Shown in pieces: positions 18,337 through 26,791 of a DNA stretch of 64,000 nucleotides (positions are counted from its first letter, which is position 1; every line of letters begins with the position of its first letter). The DNA is taken from the NCBI GenBank assembly GCA_016125585.1, contig WGLL01000011.1, positions 349,270 to 413,269 on the forward strand. Direction: 5' to 3'. The position numbers and the translations under genes are program-made. The DNA comes from Caulobacter sp. GTDB lineage: Bacteria > Pseudomonadota > Alphaproteobacteria > Caulobacterales > Caulobacteraceae. The notes under the pieces were generated by a model. That model saw only the letters and a program-made list of their open reading frames with translations. It had not been told where the DNA came from and did no database searches.

Positions 18337-18822
18337 ATGATCAATCGCCGCTTCTTTCTCCTCTCCGCCGCGGCTCTCGGCGCCTGCAGCCAGACCGAGC
18401 CCGTGCAGGCCGCCGAGAGCGACTTCGCCAATTCGTCCTGGCGCAAGCTGACCGACGCCCAGTGGCGCCAGCGGCTGTCGCCGCAGGCCTATCGAACCCT
18501 GCGGCACGAGGACACCGAGCGGCCCGGCACCAGTCCGCTCGAGCATGAACACCGCCGGGGGACCTTCGTCTGCGCCGGCTGTGAGCTGCCGCTGTTCAAG
18601 AGCGAGTGGAAGTTCGAGTCCGGCACCGGCTGGCCCAGCTTCTTCCGGGTCCATGAGAAGAACATCGCCCGCAAGCGCGACCTGCTGATGGTGATCCCCC
18701 GCACCGAATACCACTGCGCCCGCTGCCTCGGTCACCAGGGCCATGTGTTCCCGGACGGCCCCGCGCCCACCGGCCTGCGCTGGTGCAACAACGGCGTGGC
18801 GCTGAAGTTCATCCCGGGCTGA
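18337..18822 (+). CDS. msrB: Peptide-methionine (R)-S-oxide reductase with export signal
   Basis: MsrB reduces methionine-R-sulfoxide in proteins. The 161-residue protein has the zinc Cys pairs CAGC and CARC, the core FESGTGWPSFF, and the catalytic Cys in RWCNNGVALKF. It starts at ATG 18337 with INRRFFLLSAAALGACS, a twin-arginine-like signal that ends in a lipobox-like LGAC. It is therefore probably a periplasmic, perhaps lipid-anchored, MsrB, unlike the usual cytosolic form. Confidence 0.92.
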   Translation: MINRRFFLLSAAALGACSQTEPVQAAESDFANSSWRKLTDAQWRQRLSPQAYRTLRHEDTERPGTSPLEHEHRRGTFVCAGCELPLFKSEWKFESGTGWPSFFRVHEKNIARKRDLLMVIPRTEYHCARCLGHQGHVFPDGPAPTGLRWCNNGVALKFIPG

Positions 18823-18833
18823 CTATCCTTTCC

Positions 18834-18961
18834 CGTCATCCCGGCCGGAGCGCAAGGCGCGGAGAGCCGGGACCCAGGGCGGGCGTGAGTGGAGATGTAT
18901 CAACCGTTGTTGGCCGCGCCCCTGGGTCCCGGATAGCCCCTGCGGGGCTTCCGGGATGACG
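18834..18961. repeat. REP-like palindromic element (full-length pair)
   Basis: The outer arms CGTCATCCCGG (18834) and CCGGGATGACG (ends 18961) are complementary. Inner arms GCCGGGACCCAGGG and CCCCTGGGTCCCGG pair too, with extra small hairpins in each half. The whole 128-bp unit fills the space between the convergent msrB and SnoaL-like genes. Related sequence occurs at 25106-25245 and 52917-52947. Confidence 0.8.
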
Positions 18962-18977
18962 GACGAGTTGTTCGGCG

Positions 18978-19601
18978 TCAGGGCTGGTTCAGCCAGCGCT
19001 GCTCGGCGTCCAGCATGGCAGCGACGAGGTCGGGGCGGTCGATGCCCGCCAGGTCCGCGCGGGGCGTCTTGCCGCCTTCCTCGAGCAGATAGGAGAGGAA
19101 TCGCAGGCTGGGCCGGTAGCCGGCCAACCGCTGCGGATCGAGGGGCGGAACCTGGCCCGGGATGCGCGGCGCGATGAGGTCCTCGAAATAGACCGCCCCC
19201 AGGCGCAGGATGCGCCACAATCCGTCATCCCGCCGTTCGACGCGAGCGTGAAGCCGGGCGTGGCTGGTGACCATCACCTCGACCCCGCCGATGGTCCCGC
19301 CCAGCAGGATGGCGCAGCCGGTCTCGGCAAGGGCGCGGTCGCCGTTGAGCGTCACGAGCGAAGGGGCCATCTGGTGCAGATGGCGCAGGCCGGCGGCGAA
19401 GGCGCGCTCGGAGGCCGCCACGAAGTCCGGTCCGGAGGTCTCGATCCAGGAGATGCTGACGACGGAGTCGGGATGATAGCAGGCGGCCATCCGCGCCCAC
19501 TGGCCCTGGTCGCGCGCAGCCCGCTCGGTCTGGATAACCTCGGCGACGGCCAGCTTGTCGGATTGGGACACGGGTGAGACCTTGCGTTGGCCTGCGAGCA
19601 T
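18978..19601 (-). CDS. SnoaL/NTF2-like domain protein
   Basis: The 207-residue protein has the NTF2-like fold typical of SnoaL_4-type proteins: VAEVIQTERAARDQGQWARMAACYHPDSVVSISW and later VTSHARLHARVERRDDGLWRILRLGAVYFEDLIAP. Many such proteins are small isomerases, dehydratases or binding proteins, and no substrate can be named. The start is uncertain by up to ten codons (ATG 19601, or an internal GTG). It is nearly back to back with the divergent methyltransferase. Confidence 0.7.
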   Translation of the reverse strand: MLAGQRKVSPVSQSDKLAVAEVIQTERAARDQGQWARMAACYHPDSVVSISWIETSGPDFVAASERAFAAGLRHLHQMAPSLVTLNGDRALAETGCAILLGGTIGGVEVMVTSHARLHARVERRDDGLWRILRLGAVYFEDLIAPRIPGQVPPLDPQRLAGYRPSLRFLSYLLEEGGKTPRADLAGIDRPDLVAAMLDAEQRWLNQP

Positions 19602-19629
19602 AGCTGCGATTCTTCGAGCCCCGTTGAAA

Positions 19630-20241
19630 ATGCACGACAGCCCCGAGACGTCGGACGCCAGGACCCTGGCCTTTTATGACCGGGAGGCGGCGGCATACGC
19701 GGGGCGGCGGCTGCCGAAGCGGAGCGTCCGTCTGGAGCGGTTCGTCGGTGAGATGCCGTCTGGCGCCGCTGTCATGGATCTGGGTTGCGGCGGTGGGCAG
19801 GATTCCGAGGTGATGCTGCAGGCCGGCCTGCGCGTTGCGGCGATCGATGGATCGCCCGGCCTGGCGAGAGAGGCCGAAAGGCGGCTGGGGCGACCGGTGC
19901 AGGTGCTGCGGTTCGAGGATCTGGACGCGGTGGACAGTTACGACGGCGTGTGGGCCAACGCCTCGCTGCTGCATGTCGCCATCGAGGCGCTTCCCGACGT
20001 TCTCGCCAGAGTCTGGCGGTCGCTCCGGCCCGGCGGCCTGCTGTTCGCCAGCTTCAAGGCCGGGGACGCACCCGGACGAGACGCCATTGGCCGCTATTTC
20101 AACTTCACCAACAGAGAGGAGCTGGAGGCGTTGTTTCGCCAGGCGGCGGCATGGTCGGAGCTGACCATCGATGAGGGGCCCGGCGGCGGGTATGACGGCG
20201 TCCAGCGCACTTGGTTGATGACCTGGGCCCGCCGTCGATGA
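19630..20241 (+). CDS. Class I SAM-dependent methyltransferase
   Basis: The 203-residue protein starts at ATG 19630. The SAM-binding motif I is VMDLGCGGGQDSEVML, followed by VAAIDGSPGLA (acidic residue of motif II) and WANASLLHV. It resembles small methyltransferase_11/25-type enzymes; the substrate is unknown. Its TGA overlaps an ATG at 20238 that opens the next, apparently frameshifted, gene. Confidence 0.85.
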   Translation: MHDSPETSDARTLAFYDREAAAYAGRRLPKRSVRLERFVGEMPSGAAVMDLGCGGGQDSEVMLQAGLRVAAIDGSPGLAREAERRLGRPVQVLRFEDLDAVDSYDGVWANASLLHVAIEALPDVLARVWRSLRPGGLLFASFKAGDAPGRDAIGRYFNFTNREELEALFRQAAAWSELTIDEGPGGGYDGVQRTWLMTWARRR

Positions 20242-20920
20242 CCCCGCCACGGATTATGGTCACCGCCTTCGCAGAGGCCGCCACGGAGGCGACGGGGTGG
20301 CGGTTATCATCGACGTCTTCCGGGCCTTCACGACAGCCGCTGTCGCCCTGTCCAACGGCGCCGAACGGATCGTCATGGTCGGTGACCTGGACGAAGCCCT
20401 GGCGCTGAGGGAGTCCGGTCTGGGCCGCTACTGTATGGGAGAGCGGCGCGGGGTGCGGCCAGACCGCTTCGATTTCGGAAATTCGCCGGCCGAGATCGCC
20501 GGCCGACGGTTTGATGGCGAGACCCTGATCCAGACCACCTCCAACGGCACCCGCGGTATCCTTGCGGCCTCGCGAGCGGCGCGGGTCTATGCCGGGGCGC
20601 TGGTCACGGCGGAAGCCACCGTCAGAGCCGTTCGCAGCGGGGCAGCCGCCGAAGTCGCGCTTGTCGCGATGGGGGAGAAGGACTGGGTGCGGACCGAGGA
20701 AGACGACCTCTGCGCCCTGTATCTTCGGGCCCGGCTCCTGGGGCGTTCACCCGACCGGGAGGCGTTGCGCCGGCTGGTGGAGACGATGAGCAGCCGTTCG
20801 GATACGGCGACCCTGAGCCGGGAGGACATGGACGCCTGCCTCGCCATTGACGCCTTCGGCTTCGCCGTCCGTGTGCGAACCGTGGGCGGCTTGCAGATCG
20901 CGACGGCCGAGCGCGCCTGA
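20238..20920 (+). pseudogene. 2-phosphosulfolactate phosphatase (ComB-like), apparent frameshift
   Basis: The readable main frame runs from GTG 20297 and opens with VAVIIDVFRAFTTAAVALSN, the ComB signature. Other matches are FGNSPAEIAGR, TTSNGTRGIL and CLAIDAFGFAV. The expected first strand is missing from that frame but is present in another: ATG 20238, which overlaps the methyltransferase stop as ATGA, encodes MTPPRIMVTAFAEAATEATG. Adding one G to the GGGG run at 20294-20297 joins both parts into a 227-residue protein of normal ComB length. It may be a sequencing error, a true frameshift, or a gene restarted at GTG 20297. ComB hydrolyses phosphosulfolactate in coenzyme M synthesis; its bacterial role is unclear. 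Confidence 0.7.
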
Positions 20921-20930
20921 CGCCAAAAGA

Positions 20931-20958
20931 AAAGGCCCGGTGGAAAACCACCGGGCCT
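20931..20958 (-). terminator. Intrinsic terminator of the bactofilin gene
   Basis: An 11-bp stem, AGGCCCGGTGG/CCACCGGGCCT, encloses an AAAA loop. Read on the minus strand it is followed by TTTCTTTTGG, so it best serves the bactofilin transcript. On the plus strand the tail is GATCTTCT, so it may also slow reading from the ComB-like gene. Confidence 0.85.
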
Positions 20959-20981
20959 GATCTTCTGAAGGGCTGTGTCGA

Positions 20982-21497
20982 TCAGCCCTGCGGCTTGGGC
21001 ATATCCAGGCCGGAGGGCGCCGGGGCCGTCGGCGCGCCGTTGTTGGCGACCGGGGTCGCCGCCGGGGCGGCGGCGGGGCGCTGGAACTTCAGGCTGCGGC
21101 CCTGGAAGAAGGCGCCGGTTTCCATGGCCAGCTGCTCATGGGTGATGTCGCCGTCGATGTAGGAGGTGCCGTAGAGGCGGACCTGCTTGGCGGTCACCGA
21201 GCCGACGATGCGGCCGCGCACTTCGGTGGCCTCGGCGTAGACGCTGCCCTCGATGTGGCCGGTCTCGCCGACGGTCAGGCGGCCGACGCGGACGTCCCCC
21301 CGGACGACCCCGTCGATCTGCAGTTCGCCGTCGCCGGTGACCCCGCCCTCGATGGTGATGCCGCTGGAGATCAGCGAGGCGACCTTCGGCTTGGGCCGGG
21401 TCGCGTCCGTCGCCGCGGCGGGCGTCGGTTCAGGGTTGGCCACCGGCTTTGCGGCGGGTGGAGCAGATTTGTTAGCGGGCTTGCTGAACATATTCAC
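20982..21497 (-). CDS. bacA: Bactofilin
   Basis: The 171-residue protein contains the bactofilin beta-helix at residues 40-140 (SSGITIEGGVTGDGELQIDGVVRGDV and repeats such as VGETGHIEGSVYAEATEVRGRIVGSV), flanked by Pro/Ala-rich disordered tails. Bactofilins polymerise without nucleotides into cytoskeletal sheets or filaments. In Caulobacter BacA they direct cell-wall synthesis at the stalk. The gene overlaps the upstream M23 peptidase gene by 26 bp, matching the known functional coupling of bactofilins with LytM peptidases. Confidence 0.93.
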   Translation of the reverse strand: MNMFSKPANKSAPPAAKPVANPEPTPAAATDATRPKPKVASLISSGITIEGGVTGDGELQIDGVVRGDVRVGRLTVGETGHIEGSVYAEATEVRGRIVGSVTAKQVRLYGTSYIDGDITHEQLAMETGAFFQGRSLKFQRPAAAPAATPVANNGAPTAPAPSGLDMPKPQG

Positions 21498-22623
21498 CGG
21501 CTTTCAGATAACGGTTGGGATTCTGAGGCCGTCCCCCGACCCAGATTTCGTAGTGCAGATGTGGCCCGGTCGAACGTCCGGTGGAGCCCATGGCCCCGAT
21601 CCGTTGTCCGACCCCGACGCGCTGTCCCACCCTTACGGCGATGCCCTGCAGGTGAGCGTAGCGGGTCTTGAAGCCGCCCCCATGGTCTATTTCAATCGTA
21701 TTGCCATAGCCTGAACGAACGCCGGTAAACGAAACCACGCCCGGCGCGGTCGCATAAATCGGCGTGAAGAACCCGCCCGGGAAGTCCAGGCCGGAATGGA
21801 AGGCCGGCCGGCGGGTGAACGGATCCAGCCGAACGCCATAGCTGCTCGAGACCGCCGCCGCGCCGGTGGGGCGGTAGAAGGGCAGGGTCTTGGCGGCGCT
21901 GGTCAGGCCGCGCATGTCGTTCATGTCGTTCGAGGCGGCCTGGATGCGGCGGGCGAAATCCTCGTCGACGTCGAGCACCACGGCCAGGGCGCGCGGATCG
22001 CGGGCCTCGATCAGCGGACCGCCGAGCGAGCCGCCGCGCGCGACATAGCTTTCCGGGCTGAGACCGGCGAGGCGGAAGGCCGCCCGCAGGCGCTCCGCCC
22101 GGGTCTTGGCGAAACTGTCGGCGGCCTCGATCAGCCGCTCCTGATCCATCCGGGTATATTGCACCCGCTCGATCGGGTTCTTGGCCAGCAACCGCGGCTT
22201 GGCGGGGGCGAGCGCCTCGGCGGCGCCGGGCACGCCCTTGAATTCCTGGAGCAACTGGGCGAGCGCCGCGTGGCGCTTCTCGACGGACGCGGCCATTTCG
22301 CCGAAGGAGCCGTTGGTGGCGTTGAGCTGCGCCATGGCGCTGTTCAGACGGGCCTGACGGTCCGCATTGACCCGCTCGTAGTAGGCCTTCTGGCGGACCA
22401 GTTCCTGGTCCGAGGCGCCGGCCGACAGCGCGTTAACCAGCATCGCCGCGGTGCTGATCCCCATCCACAGGGAGAGAAGGGCGACCAGGCCGGCGCCGGC
22501 GATCTGCTTGCTGGTCGAAAGGACGTATCCGCGCATCTCGCCGCCGGAGCGAACATAGAGATGCCGTTCAGGAAAGAGCTCTTCCAGAGCCCTACGTACT
22601 CGTCGCAAGCGTTTTGACGCCAT
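21472..22623 (-). CDS. M23 (LytM) family metallopeptidase with membrane anchor and coiled coil
   Basis: The 383-residue protein has a basic cytosolic N-terminus of about 35 residues, a membrane helix (about 38-62), a coiled-coil region (about 70-130) and a C-terminal LytM domain. The zinc-site motifs are FHSGLDFPG (HxxxD) and GPHLHYEIWV (HxH). Such enzymes cut peptidoglycan cross-bridges. The cytoplasmic tail is a plausible contact for the bactofilin encoded by the overlapping next gene. All ligands are present, so it should be active. Confidence 0.92.
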   Translation of the reverse strand: MASKRLRRVRRALEELFPERHLYVRSGGEMRGYVLSTSKQIAGAGLVALLSLWMGISTAAMLVNALSAGASDQELVRQKAYYERVNADRQARLNSAMAQLNATNGSFGEMAASVEKRHAALAQLLQEFKGVPGAAEALAPAKPRLLAKNPIERVQYTRMDQERLIEAADSFAKTRAERLRAAFRLAGLSPESYVARGGSLGGPLIEARDPRALAVVLDVDEDFARRIQAASNDMNDMRGLTSAAKTLPFYRPTGAAAVSSSYGVRLDPFTRRPAFHSGLDFPGGFFTPIYATAPGVVSFTGVRSGYGNTIEIDHGGGFKTRYAHLQGIAVRVGQRVGVGQRIGAMGSTGRSTGPHLHYEIWVGGRPQNPNRYLKAGEYVQQAR

Positions 22624-22894
22624 AGCCCCCGAGACCCGGATTTCTGTCCGGGGCCGATATGCAACGATGTGAAAGGAGGGTGCAAGTGCCTTCGCGTCAC
22701 GCGGGTGAATCCGGCGCGCAAGAAGGCCTTGTCGCTCAACGGTTAACCAAGGTGCAGAGATTGCGCCAGAGTCTTGGGCCGAAATGGCCAGTTCCTGACT
22801 TTATTGGCCGGGGCCCGCGATTTCTTTGCAACAGTTACTGAAGGGTCAGCGGCGGGAGGGGAGCCGGGGCGGATTGACGCACCCCGCGCGCCCG

Positions 22895-23362
22895 TCAGAG
22901 CGCCTGGACCGCCGCCAGCACCTGTTCGACATGGCCGGGAACCTTGACCTTGCGCCAGATCTGACGAATGACGCCGCCGCCATCGATCAGCCAGGTCGAA
23001 CGATCGATGCCCATATATTCGCGGCCATACAGCTTCTTTTCGACCCAGGCGCCGTAGCGCTCGATCACATCGTCGTCGGCGTCGGAACCGAGGGTGAGGT
23101 CGAGATCATACTTGGCCTTGAAGCGGGCGTGCCGGGCGACGCTGTCCTTCGACACCCCGACGACGACGGCGCCGGCCGCGGCGAAGTCCGCCGCCGCGGC
23201 GCTGAAGCCCTGGGCCTCTTTCGTGCAGCCCGGCGTATCGTCCTTGGGATAGAAATAGAGCACCACGGTCTTGCCCTTGAGCGCGGCCAGGCTGACCCGG
23301 CCGTCGTCGGTGGGAAGATCGAAGTCAGGGGCGGCGTCGCCCACGTTCAGCTCGATGGTCAT
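22895..23362 (-). CDS. bcp: Thioredoxin-dependent peroxiredoxin Bcp
   Basis: The 155-residue peroxiredoxin reduces peroxides with thioredoxin. The peroxidatic Cys is in YPKDDTPGCTKEAQGF. The resolving Cys found five residues later in E. coli Bcp is replaced (KEAQ), so this looks like a 1-Cys enzyme or one with a distant partner. The start is ATG 23362. The gene lies 19 bp after tyrS on the same strand. The 270 bp between its stop and the M23 start hold no further gene that I can see. Confidence 0.93.
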   Translation of the reverse strand: MTIELNVGDAAPDFDLPTDDGRVSLAALKGKTVVLYFYPKDDTPGCTKEAQGFSAAAADFAAAGAVVVGVSKDSVARHARFKAKYDLDLTLGSDADDDVIERYGAWVEKKLYGREYMGIDRSTWLIDGGGVIRQIWRKVKVPGHVEQVLAAVQAL

Positions 23363-23381
23363 GGCTCTTTTTCCCTGGTGA

Positions 23382-24641
23382 TCAGACCGGCTTGATCAGC
23401 ACGATCTTCTTCTTGCCCTGAGACAGCTTGATCACCCCATCGACCACGTCCGCCGGGGTGATGAGTTTCATACCGTCCATTTCCTGCCGGTCGTTGACCC
23501 TGAGCCCGCCCCCCTGGGCCAGGCGGCGGGCCTCGCCACGGGAGGTAGAGAGGCCGGCGTCGACGGCAAGGGCGGCCAGCATGATGCCCTCCGCCAGATC
23601 GGCTGAGGCGATCTCGACGGTCGGCAGGTCGTCGCTGAGCGCGCCCTGTTCGAAGGCCTTGGTGGCGGCCTCCCGAGCGGCGTGAGCGGCCGCCTCGCCA
23701 TGCAGCATCCTGGTGGCCTCGTCGGCCAGCACCTTCTTGGCGTCGTTGATGCCGGCCCCGGGCAGTCTTTCCAGCCGCTCGATCTCGTCCAGCGGCAGGT
23801 CGGTGAACAGCCGCAGGAACTTGCCGACGTCGGCGTCCTCGGTGTTCCGCCAGAACTGCCAGTAGTCGTAGGGGCTGCGCAGGTCGGCGTTCAGCCACAC
23901 CGCCCCGGCCGCCGTCTTGCCCATCTTGGCGCCAGAGGCGGTGGAGAGCAGGGGGGTGGTCAGGCCGAAGGCCGGCTTCTGATCTACGCGGCGGATCAGT
24001 TCGACCCCGTTGAGGATGTTGCCCCACTGGTCCGAGCCGCCCATCTGCAGGGTGCAGCCGTAGCGGCGATTGAGCTCCAGGAAGTCGGTCGCCTGCATCA
24101 GCATGTAGTTGAATTCGAGGAAGGTCAGCGGCTGCTCGCGATCCAGCCGCAGCTTCACCGAGTCGAAGGCGAGCATGCGATTGACGGTGAAGTGGACGCC
24201 GTATTCCCGCAGGAAGTCGATGTAGCCGAGCTTGCTCAGCCACTCGTCATTGTCGACCATGATGGCGTCGGTCGGGCCGTCGCCGAAGGTGAGGAATTTG
24301 GCGAACACCTGCTGGATGCTGGCGATGTTGGCCTGGATGTCCTCATGGGTCAGCAGCTTGCGCGACTCGTCCTTGCCCGAGGGGTCGCCGACCTTGGTGG
24401 TGCCGCCGCCCATCAGGACGATGGGCTTGTGGCCGGCCTGCTGCAGCCGGCGCAGCAGCATGATCTGGATCAGGCTGCCGACGTGCAGGCTGGCGGCGGT
24501 GGCGTCAAAGCCGATGTAGCCGGTGACAATCCCCGCGCTGGCGGCGGCGTCCAGTTCGGCCGGATGGGTGATCTGGTGGATGAAGCCGCGGTCCCGCATG
24601 GTCTGCAGGAAGGCGGACTTGAACTGGGGCGTCTCGGTCAT
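23382..24641 (-). CDS. tyrS: Tyrosyl-tRNA synthetase
   Basis: The 419-residue class I synthetase charges tRNA-Tyr. ATG 24641 was chosen because the family alignment begins with [19 protein letters not shown]; 16 extra upstream codons look like leader. The HIGH motif appears as LHVGS, the KMSKS motif as AKMGKT. The tyrosine-binding region is [25 protein letters not shown]-terminal S4-like RNA-binding domain is seen ([22 protein letters not shown]). Confidence 0.96.
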   Translation of the reverse strand: MTETPQFKSAFLQTMRDRGFIHQITHPAELDAAASAGIVTGYIGFDATAASLHVGSLIQIMLLRRLQQAGHKPIVLMGGGTTKVGDPSGKDESRKLLTHEDIQANIASIQQVFAKFLTFGDGPTDAIMVDNDEWLSKLGYIDFLREYGVHFTVNRMLAFDSVKLRLDREQPLTFLEFNYMLMQATDFLELNRRYGCTLQMGGSDQWGNILNGVELIRRVDQKPAFGLTTPLLSTASGAKMGKTAAGAVWLNADLRSPYDYWQFWRNTEDADVGKFLRLFTDLPLDEIERLERLPGAGINDAKKVLADEATRMLHGEAAAHAAREAATKAFEQGALSDDLPTVEIASADLAEGIMLAALAVDAGLSTSRGEARRLAQGGGLRVNDRQEMDGMKLITPADVVDGVIKLSQGKKKIVLIKPV

Positions 24642-24746
24642 GGCGCCCGGCTCTATCATGGCGGGCCGGGTCTGCAAGGTGGTTGGCATCGGAAGGGCTC
24701 CATTTGGCGTGGGGCCGGCGACGCTGTCAGTCTGGGAAAGTCAGGA

Positions 24747-24771
24747 CATGCCGCCGGGGTTGGGCGGCATG
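24747..24771. repeat. Inverted repeat upstream of tyrS
   Basis: CATGCCGCC and GGCGGCATG form a perfect nine-base-pair stem with loop GGGGTTG. It lies about 105 bp before the tyrS start, where an operator or leader structure could act. There is no T-run, so it is not a terminator. Confidence 0.5.
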
Positions 24772-24897
24772 CGATCGCAAGGCCGCTCGTCAGAACGAGC
24801 GGGCGTAATAGAGGCTGGAGAAGGCAAGCCGGGCGATCATGGGTCGCTGATATCGCCAGGCATTGACCGGCGTCAACGGGTCGCTATCGAAGGGCGG

Positions 24898-25569
24898 ATG
24901 AGGCTGACCCTGAAGCCACACCCCGATACGCCGTGCGACGCGGTGCGCGAGATCGCCGTCGAGGTGACGCGCGAGGGGATGGCGCTGTCGCTGAGGTTCG
25001 AGCTGACGGGCGATGCCGAGGCCATCGCCTTCCCGGAATGGCGCAACGCGGGACGGGCCGACGAGCTGTGGGGCCACACCTGTTTCGAGGCCTTTCTCAA
25101 GCCCACCCCCACAATCCGCTCATCCCGCCGGAAGTCGGGACCCAGTGGTCTCGATCTGGAAGAGGACGGCGCTGATCAGAGCGAAGGCCTTGTGGATGGA
25201 AGCCGGCCGGGTCACGACTTTGGTCTGGATGAGCGGGAAAGGGGGTACGTCGAGGTCAATCTCTCGCCCTCGAACCAGTGGGCGGTGTACGCATTCGATG
25301 GCTATCGGCACGGGATGTCGGCCCCCGAAGGAGTCGAGCGCAGAGCCCTCGAACGAAGCCAGACGCCGGACTGTTTCAGGCTCTCAACGACCCTGGATCT
25401 CGACCGGTTGAACGAACTGTCTCTGACCGCCTGGCGGCTCGGCCTGTCGGCGGTCATTGAATTGAAAGACGGATCGAAGTCCTACTGGGCCCTGGCCCAC
25501 GCCCCCGGCAAGCCGGATTTCCACCACCCCGACGCCTTCGCCGCCACCCTGTCTCCGGAGTCCCCATGA
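24898..25569 (+). CDS. DOMON-like domain protein carrying an in-frame palindromic insertion
   Basis: The 223-residue protein starts at ATG 24898. Conserved segments of DOMON-like proteins are ELWGHTCFEAFLKPT and then YVEVNLSPSNQWAVYAFDGYR. These should be nearly adjacent, but here about 45 residues (71-115, polar and acidic) stand between them. This extra piece is encoded exactly by a REP-like palindromic element (25106-25245), and the frame remains open through it. The function of the family is unknown; DOMON domains bind haem or sugars. Its stop overlaps the NamZ-like gene in ATGA. Confidence 0.78.
   Translation: MRLTLKPHPDTPCDAVREIAVEVTREGMALSLRFELTGDAEAIAFPEWRNAGRADELWGHTCFEAFLKPTPTIRSSRRKSGPSGLDLEEDGADQSEGLVDGSRPGHDFGLDERERGYVEVNLSPSNQWAVYAFDGYRHGMSAPEGVERRALERSQTPDCFRLSTTLDLDRLNELSLTAWRLGLSAVIELKDGSKSYWALAHAPGKPDFHHPDAFAATLSPESP
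25106..25245. repeat. REP-like palindromic element inserted in frame in a coding gene
   Basis: Left arm CCGCTCATCCCG and right arm GGATGAGCGG lie at the edges, with outer CCCCC/GGGGG runs. The left half continues as CCGGAAGTCGGGACCCAG, closely matching the unit at 18834-18961 (CCGGGACCCAG). The unit splits two conserved blocks of the surrounding protein without breaking the frame. Confidence 0.75.
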
Positions 25570-26768
25570 AGTTCGGCCTCGACCGCCTCCTCGCCGATCC
25601 GGACCTGCGCCGGGAGCTGTCGGGCCGCCGGGTGGCGCTGCTGGCCCATCCGGCCTCGGTGACCGCCGACCTGACCCACAGCCTGGACGCCCTGGCCGCC
25701 TGTCCCGAGATCAAGCTGACCGCCGCCTTCGGGCCGCAGCACGGGCTGCGCGGCGACAAGCAGGACAACATGATGGAGTCCTCGGACTTCACCGATCCGG
25801 TGCACGGCATCCCGGTGTTCAGCCTCTATGGCGAGGTGCGTCGGCCGACCGGCCAGGCGATGGGGACGTTCGACGTCATCCTGATCGACATGCAGGACCT
25901 GGGCTGTCGCATCTACACCTTCATCACCACCCTGCTCTATGTGCTGGAGGCCGCCGCTGAGCACGGCAAGAGCGTCTGGGTGCTGGACCGGCCCAATCCC
26001 GCCGGCAGGCCGGTGGAGGGCCTGACCCTGCTGCCGGGCTGGGAAAGCTTCGTCGGCGCCGGGCCGATGCCGATGCGGCACGGCATGACCCTGGGCGAAC
26101 TGGGCCGCTGGTTCATCGACCACTACAAGCTGGACGTCGACTACCGGGTGATCGCCATGGAGGGCTATGACCCCGAGGCGGGGCCGGGCTTCGGCTGGCC
26201 GCTGGGGAAACGCGCCTGGATCAACCCCAGCCCCAACGCGCCCAATCTGTCCATGGCCCGGGCCTATGCGGGGACGGTGATGCTGGAGGGCGCGACCCTG
26301 TCGGAAGGCCGGGGCACCACCCGGCCGCTGGAGCTGTTCGGGGCGCCCGACATCGACGCCCGGGCGGTGATTGCGCAGATGCGGGCACTGGCCCCGCAAT
26401 GGCTGGAAGGCTGTGTGCTGCGGGCCTGCAATTTCGAGCCAACCTTCCACAAGCATGTCGGAAAGCTCTGCAACGGGGTGCAGATCCATGTGGAAGGACC
26501 GCACTACGATCACCACGCCTTCCGGCCCTGGCGTTTGCAGGCCGTGGGATTCAAGGCGATCCGGACCCTGTATCCGGACTACGACCTGTGGCGCGATTTC
26601 CCCTATGAGTATGTCCTCGACCGGCTGGCGATCGATGTGATCAACGGCGGGCCGGGCCTGAGGGAATGGGTCGATGACCGGGCGGCGACGCCGGGCGATC
26701 TGGACGCTGTGACCACGCCCGACGAGACGGCCTGGCTGGACGCGCGCCGACCCTATCTGTTGTACTGA
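25566..26768 (+). CDS. DUF1343 family protein, NamZ-like exo-beta-N-acetylmuramidase
   Basis: The 400-residue protein matches DUF1343 over its full length: LLAHPASVTADLTHSLDAL, FGPQHGLRGDKQDNM, DVILIDMQDLGCRIYTF and SEGRGTTRPLELFGAPDI. Bacillus subtilis NamZ, of this family, removes MurNAc from the non-reducing end of peptidoglycan fragments. No signal peptide is seen, so it probably works on recycled muropeptides in the cytosol. It overlaps the DOMON-like gene by ATGA and precedes a CPBP protease gene. Confidence 0.85.
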   Translation: MKFGLDRLLADPDLRRELSGRRVALLAHPASVTADLTHSLDALAACPEIKLTAAFGPQHGLRGDKQDNMMESSDFTDPVHGIPVFSLYGEVRRPTGQAMGTFDVILIDMQDLGCRIYTFITTLLYVLEAAAEHGKSVWVLDRPNPAGRPVEGLTLLPGWESFVGAGPMPMRHGMTLGELGRWFIDHYKLDVDYRVIAMEGYDPEAGPGFGWPLGKRAWINPSPNAPNLSMARAYAGTVMLEGATLSEGRGTTRPLELFGAPDIDARAVIAQMRALAPQWLEGCVLRACNFEPTFHKHVGKLCNGVQIHVEGPHYDHHAFRPWRLQAVGFKAIRTLYPDYDLWRDFPYEYVLDRLAIDVINGGPGLREWVDDRAATPGDLDAVTTPDETAWLDARRPYLLY

Positions 26769-26791
26769 CCGGGAAGCGATCCGGAGGGGTG

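Noticed and set aside
22624..22894. Possible short gene between bcp and the M23 peptidase (for example a 60-codon frame at 22659)
   Set aside because: There is no ribosome-binding site and the composition shows no coding bias; it is likely the promoter region of the peptidase gene.
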